In this document: positions 29,995 through 40,893 of the stretch, in pieces | Layout of the letters: each line of letters opens with the position of its first letter | Numbering within the stretch: position 1 is the stretch's first letter | NCBI GenBank assembly: GCA_014925825.1 | Contig: JACGCK010000087.1 | Location: 1-64,000, forward strand | Length of the DNA stretch: 64,000 bases | Source: Pholiota molesta | Taxonomy: Eukaryota > Basidiomycota > Agaricomycetes > Agaricales > Strophariaceae | Direction of reading: 5' to 3' | Notes under the pieces: model-generated | What the model saw: only the letters and a program-made list of their open reading frames with translations | The model's database searches: none | What the model was told of the DNA's origin: nothing | Made by a program: the position numbers and the translations under genes

Positions 29995-31125
29995 CTAAAT
30001 CCCGGACGGTCCAGCCATACCGCTCCCCTCTGCATTCCATTTCTGCTTCTTTCTCTCTTTGGTCCTCTGTCGTTTCGCCTTGCGACAAGCCTGTTTCTCC
30101 GCCTGGATGGTAGCTTCATCTTTCTCTTCTGCCGGTCGTTTTAACTTGTTGAGTTTCTGTTCGGGTTTGCACGTTAGACATGGACAACCTCCGGGTTTGT
30201 CTGCAAACCATCCCTCGCCATGATTGATGAGGAGTTCTTCACCAGGGGCGATATCCCGGAGAGCCTTTACATAGAAACCGGAGGTCTCTTCGACCGCCAC
30301 GTACTGGCTTAGGATCAGCCCCAAATACCGAGAAAAAAGCACAATAGACTCACCTCTGCGTTGGGTGTCGAGCAGATGTGATTAATGAACCTAATAGGGC
30401 CGAAAAGAACGCGTTTGACATCAGTGGATTGATTGGAATTGGGACTGGGACTGGGTTTGATATCCAAAACCTGCGAAGTCTCCGCCTTTCCGTCCTCTAG
30501 CTTTAGGCCGACGAGTTCATATATAACTTGCTGGCTTTTTATCGGCATCACCGCATGGATCGCAAAGCCAAGCGTGTCCTCCACTCCCATTCTTACGCAG
30601 GATAGTTTGACGCAGGACTCGGGATTTATCACCATCGAGTAAGCAGCGATGCACCTGTAATACATATTTTTGAGCACAACAATATCTGACAGCAGACGTG
30701 AATTACCATTCAATAATGTCTAGGCCTCCAACGCCTTGAGTTTCGAGCAGTCTTGAACCCTCGTGTATGGATTTCGCCATCTGGTTTGCGCAGGCCAAGT
30801 ACGTCTGAGGGGATTGGAAACATAGCTTATCTTTGTTTTCCTGGAAAGTGGAATAGATGCCGTCGCGAGTTTCGTCGTCTACACTGCATGCGGTGGAGAG
30901 CGTCTGCATGTTGTGCAATCTTTTGGCTTTCTTCTTCGTTCTTTGACCAAATAAACTTGTAACCAAGATGAAGTCGATTTCGACGGCCGTCTTGGAAGAG
31001 AACGTCACACTGGTAAGGTGCTTGGATATTACAAGAAGGCCATTTCGAGGACCATCCATGGTGGTAAGCGGACGAAAAAAATTGAATGCAGTTTCCACAA
31101 ATACTGACCACCGACGTATGACCAT
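29995..31125 (-). pseudogene. SET-domain protein, two compensating frame breaks
   Basis: Putative lysine methyltransferase-like protein; substrate unknown. The last exons are clear: a segment ending at 30707, then 30654-30354 and 30303-29995. SET landmarks: GFAIHAVMPIKSQQVIYE, the RFINHICSTPNAEV motif (canonical form RFxNHSCxPN), and APGEELLINHGEGWF. A post-SET-like GCPCLTC and a basic C-terminus follow. In the first exon, family-like reading runs MDGPRNGLLVISKH, slips one base near 31030 to YQCDVLFQDG...EEESQKIAQHADALHRM, then slips back near 30900 to DDETRDGIYSTF. The two slips cancel. The true start is uncertain. The Ser of the NHSC motif is replaced by Ile, so catalysis is doubtful even if the frame is real. 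Confidence 0.7.
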
Positions 31126-31835
31126 ACACGTAAGGTCGTGGCGTGAGGCAGGTATCTTACATAAATTACACTTCCAAATACCCGTCGCAGTACAAATAAT
31201 GTGTTCAAATCGCGAGGCATTTAAGTTGGAATCATACGGGTGGGTAGTACTGGTTGATGGTTTTCATAAAAGGCCTACCGCCAGTCCGAAAGTGAAGATG
31301 GGTGCTAAATTAGAATGAGTTATTTATAATTCGTGCAAGACGTAGAAGACATTGGGAATTGAGAACTGCCGTGTGCCAACGATAAGAATCCACCTGCGGA
31401 CACCTTTGAGATTTTGTGGACAAATTTTGAAGCATGGCCATCAGACAGAAAATATTAGTATCAAGACTGTGGGTCTTGTGTGGGTCAGCCTTGAAAGACA
31501 TGAGAACAATGGAAAAGGTGTGCCCGGATTTGATAGATACTTAGCTATCCCTCATGGGCAATATATATACTTAGAGCGTCACTTGTAGGTATATTGTTGC
31601 CCTTTGCTCTCAAGGACTTTCAGCATATCAATCGATGCGCGTTATCTTCTAATTCTCTATTATCCATATCTAGCAAAGAGTGTTCTGGACCTAGGCGTTG
31701 AAGCAATTATGAACGTTCCCTCTATTGCACATTCGAGCAGTTACTGTGCCGTTTGCGCGGCAACGCTTTCCCAGAATCTGGACGCAAAATAAACAAAATT
31801 GAGTGACCGGTCATCGGGGGGAGGGGCGTCTGCAC
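31126..31835. other. intergenic, no supported gene
   Basis: Between the SET gene (5' side) and the carboxylesterase (3' side), both on the minus strand. No motif recognised. Confidence 0.5.
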
Positions 31836-34168
31836 TCACTCGCACCGCTGAAGCAAATCCTTCGCCGTCGTTACCGCCCTGATATCCGGGGCGCCGGCCG
31901 CAGTTTCATTGAACAGCATCTCGTTCTCTCCGCCCCATGCCGCCCAGGGAGGAGTGACGTTGCTGGGATCCCACTTCACGTTCGGGTCGAGCGACAGTGC
32001 GAAATTGAGGAACGCCTCGGGGAACGCCTTGTCGAAATCGGGATTGGGGAATAGAACCGGGATACCTCCGGGATTTTGGCTAGTGCGAGACGGTAAGGAG
32101 AACACATTTTAAGAAATGAAGAGGCGCTCAACGAGATGGGATTCGAGGGGAAATAGAAGACCACGTCTTCACTGTGGATAGCTGGAGGTATTGCGAATTC
32201 TCCCTAGGTTGAAGGGGGGGATCAATGATTATAGAGGTATATGCATTAGAAGGCGGTCTTACCTTGAAAGCATTGTTCTCGAAAGCACGCAGAAGAAGAT
32301 ACGTCGGACAAATAAAGATAGCTGGAAAATCAGATAAAGCACATAAGTCAAACTGCCATGTTCACGGGGGAAAAGTCATTAAAAAAAAATACATACATTC
32401 TCCCATTATCGCGTTCGCTTGGACTATATTCGTGCCTAGGCCAGCGTAGAGCGCAGTCGCAGTCTTGATTGCATCAGGTCCAATAGTAGGGAAAAGCTGA
32501 GATATGTACTGCGGAATCTGGACGGTATCCGCAGTGCTCTGGTTCACGAATAGCGTCCCTTCGAAAGCGTTCGTTACGGACAGGAGGAACCTCTGATCAA
32601 TAACAAGGTTCCATCAGCATTAAAACCTGGAACTGAATAAGACAGATTTCATACCGTATTGATCTTGCGCTGCTGCAATAGTTCCGTTGGTCGAGCGGTA
32701 ATGAATGTCCCATCGACGACTGGGACAAAGACGAAGGTCCCAAAGAAACCGCTGTTATTGATCTCTATGTTGGCTGCCTGGAGGATGTCCACATCAACTG
32801 TGCGAAGGCATTCTAGAGTGTCCTTCGCGGAAGTGCAGCTGTGAGAATATTCAGTTTTGACTGCGAATGTCTGTGCAGAATAGAAGGATTGGCGTACTTG
32901 GTTTGCGAGACTACTTCGCTGAAGAGAAGCTAGGATGACATCGACATAATATTTCAGCGTCGAGTCATGATATCAAGATCATGACTACGTACCTCGGGAA
33001 TACGATCATTGTATGCGTATTGAGAAGGAAGATATATAGAGCTCGTTATTGCGCCACGGAAGAGAGGCGGTGTTGTGTTGCCTCCATTTGCAATTACATG
33101 CTGGAGGACGGATCCAGCCCCAGCCGACTCTCCCCAGATGGTCACCTTCGTTGGGTCGCCTCCAAATTTAGTGATCTGAGCATAGAATGCGAACGCAATG
33201 AGAATGTAATTCACACAGTAAGGGAAAATCACGCGGTGCTCACATGTTGTTGCACCCATTGCAGAGCAAATTGTTGGTCCACTATTGCACAGAGAAAAGC
33301 AGCGAATGAGCCCCAACATCTTTGACTGCCATTAAAAAACCGAGCTTACACAAGCCCGCATTTAAAAGGCCGTCATCTTTCACTTTCTGTCCTGGTAAGA
33401 ACCCAAACACACCCAGCCTATACTGGATGACGACAACGACCACTCCTCCGCCGGCCTCTCGTAGAAGGTCATTGCCTGTATATATGGTAGCATTCCCAAA
33501 GACATAGCCTCCACTAACAAAAGAACACGGAAATGATTCTCGGGAATGAACTTGAGTGGAGAGCAATGACCTACCCGTGAATCCAAAAGACGACAGGGAG
33601 GTTTTTCTTGCTCCCTAGATCCCCGGGAACGAAAACGCTGGCCATAACAGGGAACAATGTCGTTAAGTGTTACAATTCACCCAATGCATACTACAAGACG
33701 TACTTGAGGAAAAGGCAGTCCTCAGGCTCGCCTGAGTCAGAAGAGTTGGAAGCAGGCGCCGGCGCGCCTGTGCTCAACGAGAAGGATGCCCCAGCTCTGA
33801 AAGGAGTCGTGGGCGCAGTACCTGAGCCTGCGGCTGGACAGATTGCCGGCTGTGCATTGGCCATCTGTACTCCCGGAGTGAAGGCAGGCGCTGAAGCCGC
33901 GCGGAACCTCAACGCGCCTGGTGGTCGTAATGCGGTATGAGCAAATGTGAAGAAGGCAAAGAGCTCGATGGGCCGGAAGGTGTTTACCTGTTGGTGGGGC
34001 AGCATATCGCACCCCGAGAAAGTTGGTGTTGGTCTGGTTCGTCAGCGTATCTTGAACGATAATGCCTTGGTACGTTGCATATCCTAGGTTGACGATGGGT
34101 ACAGCAGGAGCTCCAAATACGGATGATATACAGAGTGCGAAGACCGCTAGGTTTCGAGCGAGAATCAT
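31836..34168 (-). CDS. secreted type-B carboxylesterase/lipase
   Basis: Alpha/beta-hydrolase of the cholinesterase/lipase family; cleaves ester bonds outside the cell. Twelve exons join in phase to 542 residues, a normal length: 34168-33988, 33917-33704, 33637-33575, 33513-33350, 33281-33244, 33175-32993, 32929-32898, 32838-32655, 32592-32397, 32321-32263, 32203-32133, 32079-31836. Signal peptide [26 protein letters not shown] and [14 protein letters not shown] (oxyanion hole) precede the nucleophile elbow GESAGAGS with Ser237. The acid residue and the catalytic His (likely His358-type and His in the [12 protein letters not shown] stretch) lie downstream. Two exons are only 38 and 32 nt. The intron at 32132 uses a GTTGAG donor. 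The frame is clean throughout. Confidence 0.92.
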
Positions 34169-35378
34169 AGCAGTTTTGGGCTTGGTTTGAATTTGTCGCT
34201 ATGGGGTTGTAGGGCTGTTTTTGCGGAAGAGTTGGATCCTATTAATGACGGATTAATGCGGGATGGGTATCAAAAATTCGAAGCTTGAAGACTCCAGCAC
34301 CTTCGTGATCCCTGATTGGTATCACGAATCCTATATTCGTCGTGGCGTTCACCCGCCCTAAGTATACACCTCTGCTCCTAGCCCCACGGAAAGCCGCAGC
34401 ATATAATCTACGCCCGCGACCATTTGATGTCGGGCAGAAGTACTTTCTAGAGAAATAAATTGGAACCTTCATTGCGATTTGACGGTCGAAATTGAACAGA
34501 GATGTCGAGGAACCTTGCATGTCAATTGCATGTCTTGATAGCTGCTGCCGCCTGCGAGGAGTTGGCAGGAACACTACGACTCCCAATGTTACTTCGACTC
34601 GTTAGAACCTGTAATCATCTCAACGGCAGTCGATGGTATAATTTTGCAGGGCTGGATGGCAAGCTCAGCGTTCCGAGTCAGAGTGAAAGCCTAAAGGCGA
34701 GGTCTAGCCCGAAGCTGAGGGGGTGGCACAAACATGGAATGAGGCTGCGGGACTCGCGTATGCTGAATAAAGCTGGAATTTATGAACTGAGTTCACGTTC
34801 AATGCATCCAGGTGAGTGGAGGAGGTGTTAGTTCAAAATAGGAAGTGTGGCCCAACTTGAACCACGGGCCGCCATTTCTCTTCAACGCTTTCTCACACCT
34901 TCCGAGTCCAGATTGCTTCCAGATACTTACACTCAGCTTACGCTTCGCACCAAACAAGCCGAGCTCGAGCTTACAATCTTTCCCAATGCCTACGCTTACC
35001 AGGTCGTTTTCCTGAGCTCGTCAGACATGCTTATTCGAGCGACCTAGCGAATGGGATTGACTCCAACTATAAAGACCAATGTTTGCACTGTTGACATTGT
35101 CTGGTATGTCAGGACGCTTTGTTTCCTTAACAACGGTAGAATGATATGTCTAACGAGATGTTTGTGCCTTTAATCAGCGACAGTCAACGACAGTCTACAC
35201 AATGGGAATCGAATTCACTTTTTTGGGAGCGCTTTTCAATACTATTTCGTCTGCGCGTACGGGCTGCTCATCAATTGCTTATCTAAGTTATCTTCCAAGT
35301 TACTCATTCGTCTTCCAAAACATCTAGAATGTAAGCTTGCAAGGTCATTCGTATGGCTCGACGTTCTGAACAGAGGCT
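34169..35378. other. intergenic, no supported gene
   Basis: Promoter side of the carboxylesterase and upstream region of the 899-residue gene. No recognisable repeat or coding motif. Confidence 0.5.
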
Positions 35379-38078
35379 ATGTGCAGGGATTATCGCGAAT
35401 TGCATCAGACCATCCATGGCCATGGCGATGTGACCACCCCTTCCCCGGCCGCCCCAGTCAGATCATCAGCCTTTTTAACCATTGCATCCAACGTCGTTAG
35501 CCCAGCCGCCGGTGGCGCTCCTATCATTGCTAATGCGTTACAAGTTCTCGACCAAATCTCAGAAATTGGCAAGGCACTGCCTTTCGTCGCTCCGGCATTC
35601 GTTATGCTCAAGATCATCATCGACATGGAACAGCGAGCAGTCGACGTCGATGCAAAATGTGACGACCTCGTGGACCGCATAACCTTCATGCTCGGTCATC
35701 TTCCTATATTGCTCAAAATCGAGATCATGGATGCCACTCGCACAGTCATTGACCGAATCAATAATACCATGAAAGATGCTGTAGCCCTCATCGCCGCCTA
35801 CCGCAAGCAAAGTCGCGTGGCCCGTCGTCTCAGCATCTCTAATCGCGAGAAATTCGCGACTTGCGTGGACTCCGTCAATGCCTGCTGCAAGGATCTCTTG
35901 ATGAGCCTACAAATCCATCAATCTGTCCAACTCGATATCTTGACGCGTGCAGTTCCTATGGATGAGGACGATGCGGCGGCGGAAACATTTGTTGCTACCC
36001 ATGGCGGAAGCGTTGACGCTGTGGTGCACGATCGAGAACTCGTCAAAGAATTCGCTCTGCAACAACACCTCGTGATGGACGACTCGGTCATGGAACAGCT
36101 AAACGCTAACATAGCTGATTCCGTCAAACAAAACCACATTCGCCTCGAAGGTATCTTGCGAGATAACGTACAATCTTCTATCGTCGACGGATTAAAGAAT
36201 CTGGCAGCAGAAATGCTCTCAGCTGAAGCAGAACAAAAATTCGTTTGCGTCCAATGCGAGAAGGAATTTATCGACTATACGAATGGACCGAAAGCCTGCT
36301 CGTTCCACCGCGCAGAATATGATCGCTATTCGACGGCCTTTCCTTGTTGTAGCACCTCTCATCCCTGCGAATTTGGTACACACCGTGCTAAACATCACTG
36401 TGACTATCCATACGGCACATTCTTCCCTCGATCTCTGGGTATTATCTATGGGAACGAGCAGTGGGCCTCAGTTGAAGATACCAACCTCGAAACCGACCAG
36501 GTTCAGAAAGCTTCAGTCAGCAAACTTCTTCATTGGGTGTCTCACGGCCCTCCACCCAAGGAAAACACTCTGGCAATCGCGGTGGGCAGAGTATGGCATA
36601 CGGAGCCCTACTACTTAAATACATTTACTGCCCAAGAATTGGCAGAAGTCGCCATATCTATCCGATTGTCCCGACGGACACTCATTTTCCGCACCTCATC
36701 AGACGAGAACGAGTACGCGATGGCAGAGTGGGACTTATCGATTTCCGGGGAGATAACCGGCATACGTATCACTGCTAAAGCTACCACATCGACCGATCCT
36801 TATGTCCGGGTCTGCCTCATCGACATCTCAACCTGTACCAAATCCGGCGACATCATAATGCTTTCTGAAGGTGGAATACAATCATATACCCCAGCTTCTC
36901 CGTATAAGCTTCCAGAACCCATCCGCGTTGGTCCAGAGCTTGCAGATGGGAGTTCTCGTCGTGTCCGTACTAATTTCAAGACAAGGACGACCCCAGCCCT
37001 CCGCGTCATCCTCAAAGCCATGTCCGATCCTCCGTTGGCCGCCAATCCAGAATTTGACCACGAAAAACACGACTACTTCCAAGGAACCGTATCTGTTTTC
37101 AACAATAACACTCCAGGCTCGTTGAATCCCGTGACGATAGCTGGGATATCGGCTGAATATCGACTGGTTGGCGACCCAGGATACGCTCCTGTCGAAACGT
37201 GTACCGTGCTCAACAGCGATGGCACCTTGTTGCCTGTCACCATCGATCCGCGGCAGTCGTGGCGGCTCAATTTCCGAGTGGTGGTACCGCGATCAGAGGA
37301 AGATGCAAAGCTCAATATTCGCTGGCGCAATAGAGCCTTTTTGGCACGCCATCGACCGATACGAATCAAGCTCACTGTGGAAGATATTGAGGGCGAGCGA
37401 TGTTCACTGGTCCTCGAATATATATTCAAGCCATATCCATTCGAAAAGCGCGAGGAGACCGATCGAGGCTTCTTCTTTGTCGACGACCCTTTTATCTACC
37501 AACGACATTATTTCCACATAAAGCCAGGCAACGAAGCGAGCGAAGTTTTTCGTCCCGATTTTGCTACAGTCACTGTGAAGCAGCTGGAGAAAGCAGTTTA
37601 CAAGGCGCTGAAATCGGGCCAGACGGAAGTGGATCTCGGCATTGGACGCAGCGTCCACGGAGGGGAATGGGAGTGGTCAGCATGGGCTCTAGTCGATACG
37701 TCATGCCGGCGGGTTTATGCCCTGAAATTTATCCTCCACGAAGGAAGTAAAGTCGCGAACAAGCGCTTCGGATTCCTGGGCTACATCCTCTGTCCGAAGT
37801 ATGGCGAATGCAAGGACGAAACACGCCCTATCAGCTATGCAACTGAAGTGGCAAAACTTCCGCCTCTAGAGCCGTATACCCTTCCTGATTATGTGCAAGA
37901 TGATGCAATCGACGACATCGATCCTCCTGCTCCGCCAAACCCTGCTCAAATGCAGGATATGGCTAATGAATCGGCACTTGTTGACATCAGCTCCCGCTTA
38001 GCGTCTATTGACAACAACTTGGCTCGAATTGTTGAAGTGCTTGAAAAGGTTGCTATTGCTTTACAATCATCTAAGTAA
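35379..38078 (+). CDS. intronless 899-aa protein: MLKL/HeLo-like helices, CHORD-like Cys/His cluster, beta-rich C-terminus
   Basis: No named family that I am sure of. Residues ~45-200 are helical with the pattern of MLKL-NTD/HeLo-like cell-death domains of agaricomycetes (IANALQVLDQISEIGKALPF...FVMLKIIIDM...DDLVDRI). Residues ~288-350 hold a dense Cys/His cluster: CVQC, then CSFH, FPCC, HPCEFGTH, HHCDYPYG. Its spacing recalls a CHORD zinc module. The next ~450 residues look beta-rich, and the last 35 form a coiled coil (LVDISSRLASIDNNLARIVEVLEKV). There is no NACHT or NB-ARC P-loop, TPR, WD or ankyrin repeat as in fungal NLRs. A single 2.7-kb exon is odd in this intron-dense window. The DUF6697 duplication starts right after its stop. 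The start could be downstream of 35379. Confidence 0.7.
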   Translation: MCRDYRELHQTIHGHGDVTTPSPAAPVRSSAFLTIASNVVSPAAGGAPIIANALQVLDQISEIGKALPFVAPAFVMLKIIIDMEQRAVDVDAKCDDLVDRITFMLGHLPILLKIEIMDATRTVIDRINNTMKDAVALIAAYRKQSRVARRLSISNREKFATCVDSVNACCKDLLMSLQIHQSVQLDILTRAVPMDEDDAAAETFVATHGGSVDAVVHDRELVKEFALQQHLVMDDSVMEQLNANIADSVKQNHIRLEGILRDNVQSSIVDGLKNLAAEMLSAEAEQKFVCVQCEKEFIDYTNGPKACSFHRAEYDRYSTAFPCCSTSHPCEFGTHRAKHHCDYPYGTFFPRSLGIIYGNEQWASVEDTNLETDQVQKASVSKLLHWVSHGPPPKENTLAIAVGRVWHTEPYYLNTFTAQELAEVAISIRLSRRTLIFRTSSDENEYAMAEWDLSISGEITGIRITAKATTSTDPYVRVCLIDISTCTKSGDIIMLSEGGIQSYTPASPYKLPEPIRVGPELADGSSRRVRTNFKTRTTPALRVILKAMSDPPLAANPEFDHEKHDYFQGTVSVFNNNTPGSLNPVTIAGISAEYRLVGDPGYAPVETCTVLNSDGTLLPVTIDPRQSWRLNFRVVVPRSEEDAKLNIRWRNRAFLARHRPIRIKLTVEDIEGERCSLVLEYIFKPYPFEKREETDRGFFFVDDPFIYQRHYFHIKPGNEASEVFRPDFATVTVKQLEKAVYKALKSGQTEVDLGIGRSVHGGEWEWSAWALVDTSCRRVYALKFILHEGSKVANKRFGFLGYILCPKYGECKDETRPISYATEVAKLPPLEPYTLPDYVQDDAIDDIDPPAPPNPAQMQDMANESALVDISSRLASIDNNLARIVEVLEKVAIALQSSK

Positions 38079-38425
38079 GATAAATTCATTATCTTGTTAC
38101 CTTCCCATTATCTTCGTTCCTTGAATCTCATTCTACGATACTATCGAAACATTTGCCGGCCATAGAATTTTTTGAGTCCTCATACTCCTGAGGGCAGTGG
38201 CAAAATGAATCTATAGGTGTCTCAAAGTGGAAGATTGAAATGTGCATTCACAGTTGATTCACGGTGCAATTAATCTTTTCTTTGTGGAGTTTCTGGGATT
38301 TTCGATTTTTCAACGCGGTCACGTGTTGTACGAATTGATCGAATAGTAATATTCAAACTTTAGGCGAGTCGCGTCGAAGTCAATATTCTTTCTCTCCTGC
38401 ACTCTGCAAGCTAGCCCTCAGATTT

Positions 38426-40327
38426 ATGGATAGTCTGAATCTGTCGGATACAGAACAGCGGGTACAAGGTTTTCAGTCGCGCATTCGCTCAGACTATGCG
38501 GCGAAGATTCGAGAAGTCGCCAAGTTGACTGATGAAGTTGCCAAGTGGCAGACTCGACTCCTCGACGTCGAACACGAAAACAATGTCCTCAGACAACAGC
38601 TTGTCCTAGCACGAAAAGAAATTGTAGAGCGGAAGAAAGGCACAACCGTGATTACTGCCAGCACGAAGGTTATCTTTTGATTGACATCCTAACAAGGGGA
38701 TACTCATTACTACCATACAGGTCAAAGCATCTCGAACTGCTGCTACATCGACGTCGGAAATCCCCAAACTATCTTTAAAGCGCGTAAGTATTTATTTCTC
38801 TTACTGTTATGACAAACTCAAGCTGGTTTTCACCCAAGGAACGATCACCCTCCTTGGAAATTGTAGACATGCCCAAACGCTCGTCAAAGAAACTGAAAGG
38901 AAAGGAAAGGGCAGAGCGCGTATGTGTTTGTCTTCCGAATGCTATATATGACTTATTTTATGATATTTGCAGTCATTGAGTCTTCACTCGACTACAGACT
39001 GCCAAATTATCGCCTCAGTTGAACCCGCGAGTCAACCACTCCAAAGCGCTCGGATACCTTCCGTGAAGGCTGAAACCATGTTAATGAACACGACAAACAC
39101 GACTTCATATCACTACACGGAACCTACCAATACCGCACAATTCCCTGACTCAAGCCGAAGTCGAGACAGCCAGAATCTCATTGTTGATGAAGAAGAAATA
39201 TCATCGAGTGACTCTGCTTCCCCGTGCTCCGACGATAACGATACAGATTCGACTGACGAGTCTGAAGAAGTACGTTTCTTACCTTCAGAATGATATAAGT
39301 ATCGTTTCACTCCTCACACCTGCTATTTAGGAGCCAGGCATTGAGCACGTCTCCCCATTACCCGACTCTGCTATTGACAGATACCTTCAGTCAATTGAAA
39401 CACTCGCGATCCATCCATCACCCTCTAATCTCCACGTCGATCGGAATTTTCTTCAAGCTAACTATGGTAGCAGTATTAATCATTTTCTTACAACCATTGT
39501 CCCAGAATGAAACCCATCTGGCAATTTTCACCGTCGTGTGGTTTTCCTGAAATTCGGCTTAAATCCGTCTATGCCTAGTCGTCCTGGGGCTTCAGGACTT
39601 ATTTTCGCCTCTCGGTATCAAATATTGCCACATCTTTCTTTCACTTTTTTCTGTAAACGCTCGAAAAAAGGGCCGAAATGGTGCTATCTAGGTGAATATG
39701 AAGGCGAGTGGGTTGGGAACATGTCCGCTGAAAATTTTAAGTCGCAATCCCCGAAAGTGATTTCATAATTTCTTTCCTTCCTGTCTCTTGGTCTTGGGCT
39801 TATTTTTCTAAATCTGTTTCATAGTTCCAACAAAAATGGGCCATGCGGGTTTTGGGGCAAAAACAATTTGATGAATATTTTGCTATGCGTGCACGCATTG
39901 CACTTCGCTTGGCATCCATTATTCCTATGGATGACAAAGATGAGGAAGAAAGAATTATTTCGGAGGAAGTTGATTCGATCAAGAAGGATAGAGGGAGGCC
40001 AGTATCGTCAGATAATATCATAGCTGCTTTCTCGGATGGAGATGAGGTGCTTATTGCCTTTTCCTGCTCTCATAATAAATATTCTAACCATCTTGCTAGG
40101 AAATTGATATTGTCCGTGTGAAGTGTGTCCAGTATGATCATGCCTTTGCAGACGATTTAAAATCACGCTTCCGAGTCTTCAAGTCGGTCCAACCTGACCG
40201 GAGCAAAAAATCAGAGGAGGCACCTACGTCACCCACGACATTTCCATGTTCGACAACCGCTGTTTCGGAAGATGATAATAACGTCCATACTCTGGTCAAG
40301 AAATGTCAAGCTACCACCACCAGTTAA
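38426..40327 (+). pseudogene. DUF6697 protein, copy 1, one in-frame stop
   Basis: Seven exons: 38426-38668, 38721-38783, 38839-38919, 38973-39269, 39331-39756, 39825-40046, 40100-40327. The model has 519 codons plus stop, with one TGA inside at 39508-39510. The N-terminus is a coiled coil (EVAKLTDEVAKWQTRLLDVEHEN). A Ser/Asp/Glu-rich linker follows, then a DUF6697 domain (PSMPSRPGASGLIFASRY, YLGEYEGEWVG, AMRARIALRLASIIP, GRPVSSDNIIAAFSDGDE, VKCVQYDHAFADD). Copy 2 has Arg (CGG) where this copy has TGA, two transition-type changes. Otherwise the frame is fully open, so inactivation is recent, or the product is truncated to ~220 residues. Function of DUF6697 is unknown. Confidence 0.78.
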
Positions 40328-40893
40328 CGCTCCTAAGTCGTCCTCCGATTCAGGGAGATCAGACTTAGTTATATATACTTCCATAAAATAAAATCCAGTG
40401 AAGCAAGTTAGCAGGGACAGATAGGTCCCTGGACAGCATATAACTAGTAAGATGATTTCATTATCTGATTACTTTCCATTATATCCATAATATTCGTTCT
40501 CTAATTCTGATTGTATGGTACTTACTTACTATCAAAACATTTGCCGGCCATAGACTTTTTGAATCCTCGTACTCCTGAGGGCATTTATATATGCAAACAT
40601 GGAAATCCATACAGATACATTCGCGAGTACGTGTGCCAAGAGCTGCGTCGTCAATTATTTGGCTAGAAGAAATGGATTTATAGGTGCCTTGAAGGATAAG
40701 TTTGAAATGTGCATTCACGGTGCAATTTAATATTTTCTCGATTTATTCAATTATTGGAATTTCTTTGAATTTCCATTTTTCCAACGCGGTCACATGTTGG
40801 ACGAATTGATCGAATACTTAGTACTAATATCAATAAAGGCGAGTCGCGTCATCTTCTTTCTCTCCTGTACTCCCCAAGCTAGCCCTCAGATTC
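40328..40893. other. intergenic, duplicated upstream flank of DUF6697 copy 2
   Basis: 40440-40890 corresponds to 38083-38425 upstream of copy 1, with extra AT-rich sequence inserted near 40585-40680. No gene. Confidence 0.6.

Noticed and set aside
34502..35047. Plus-strand open frames upstream of the 899-residue gene
   Set aside because: No conserved pattern; could be leader sequence but nothing supports coding.
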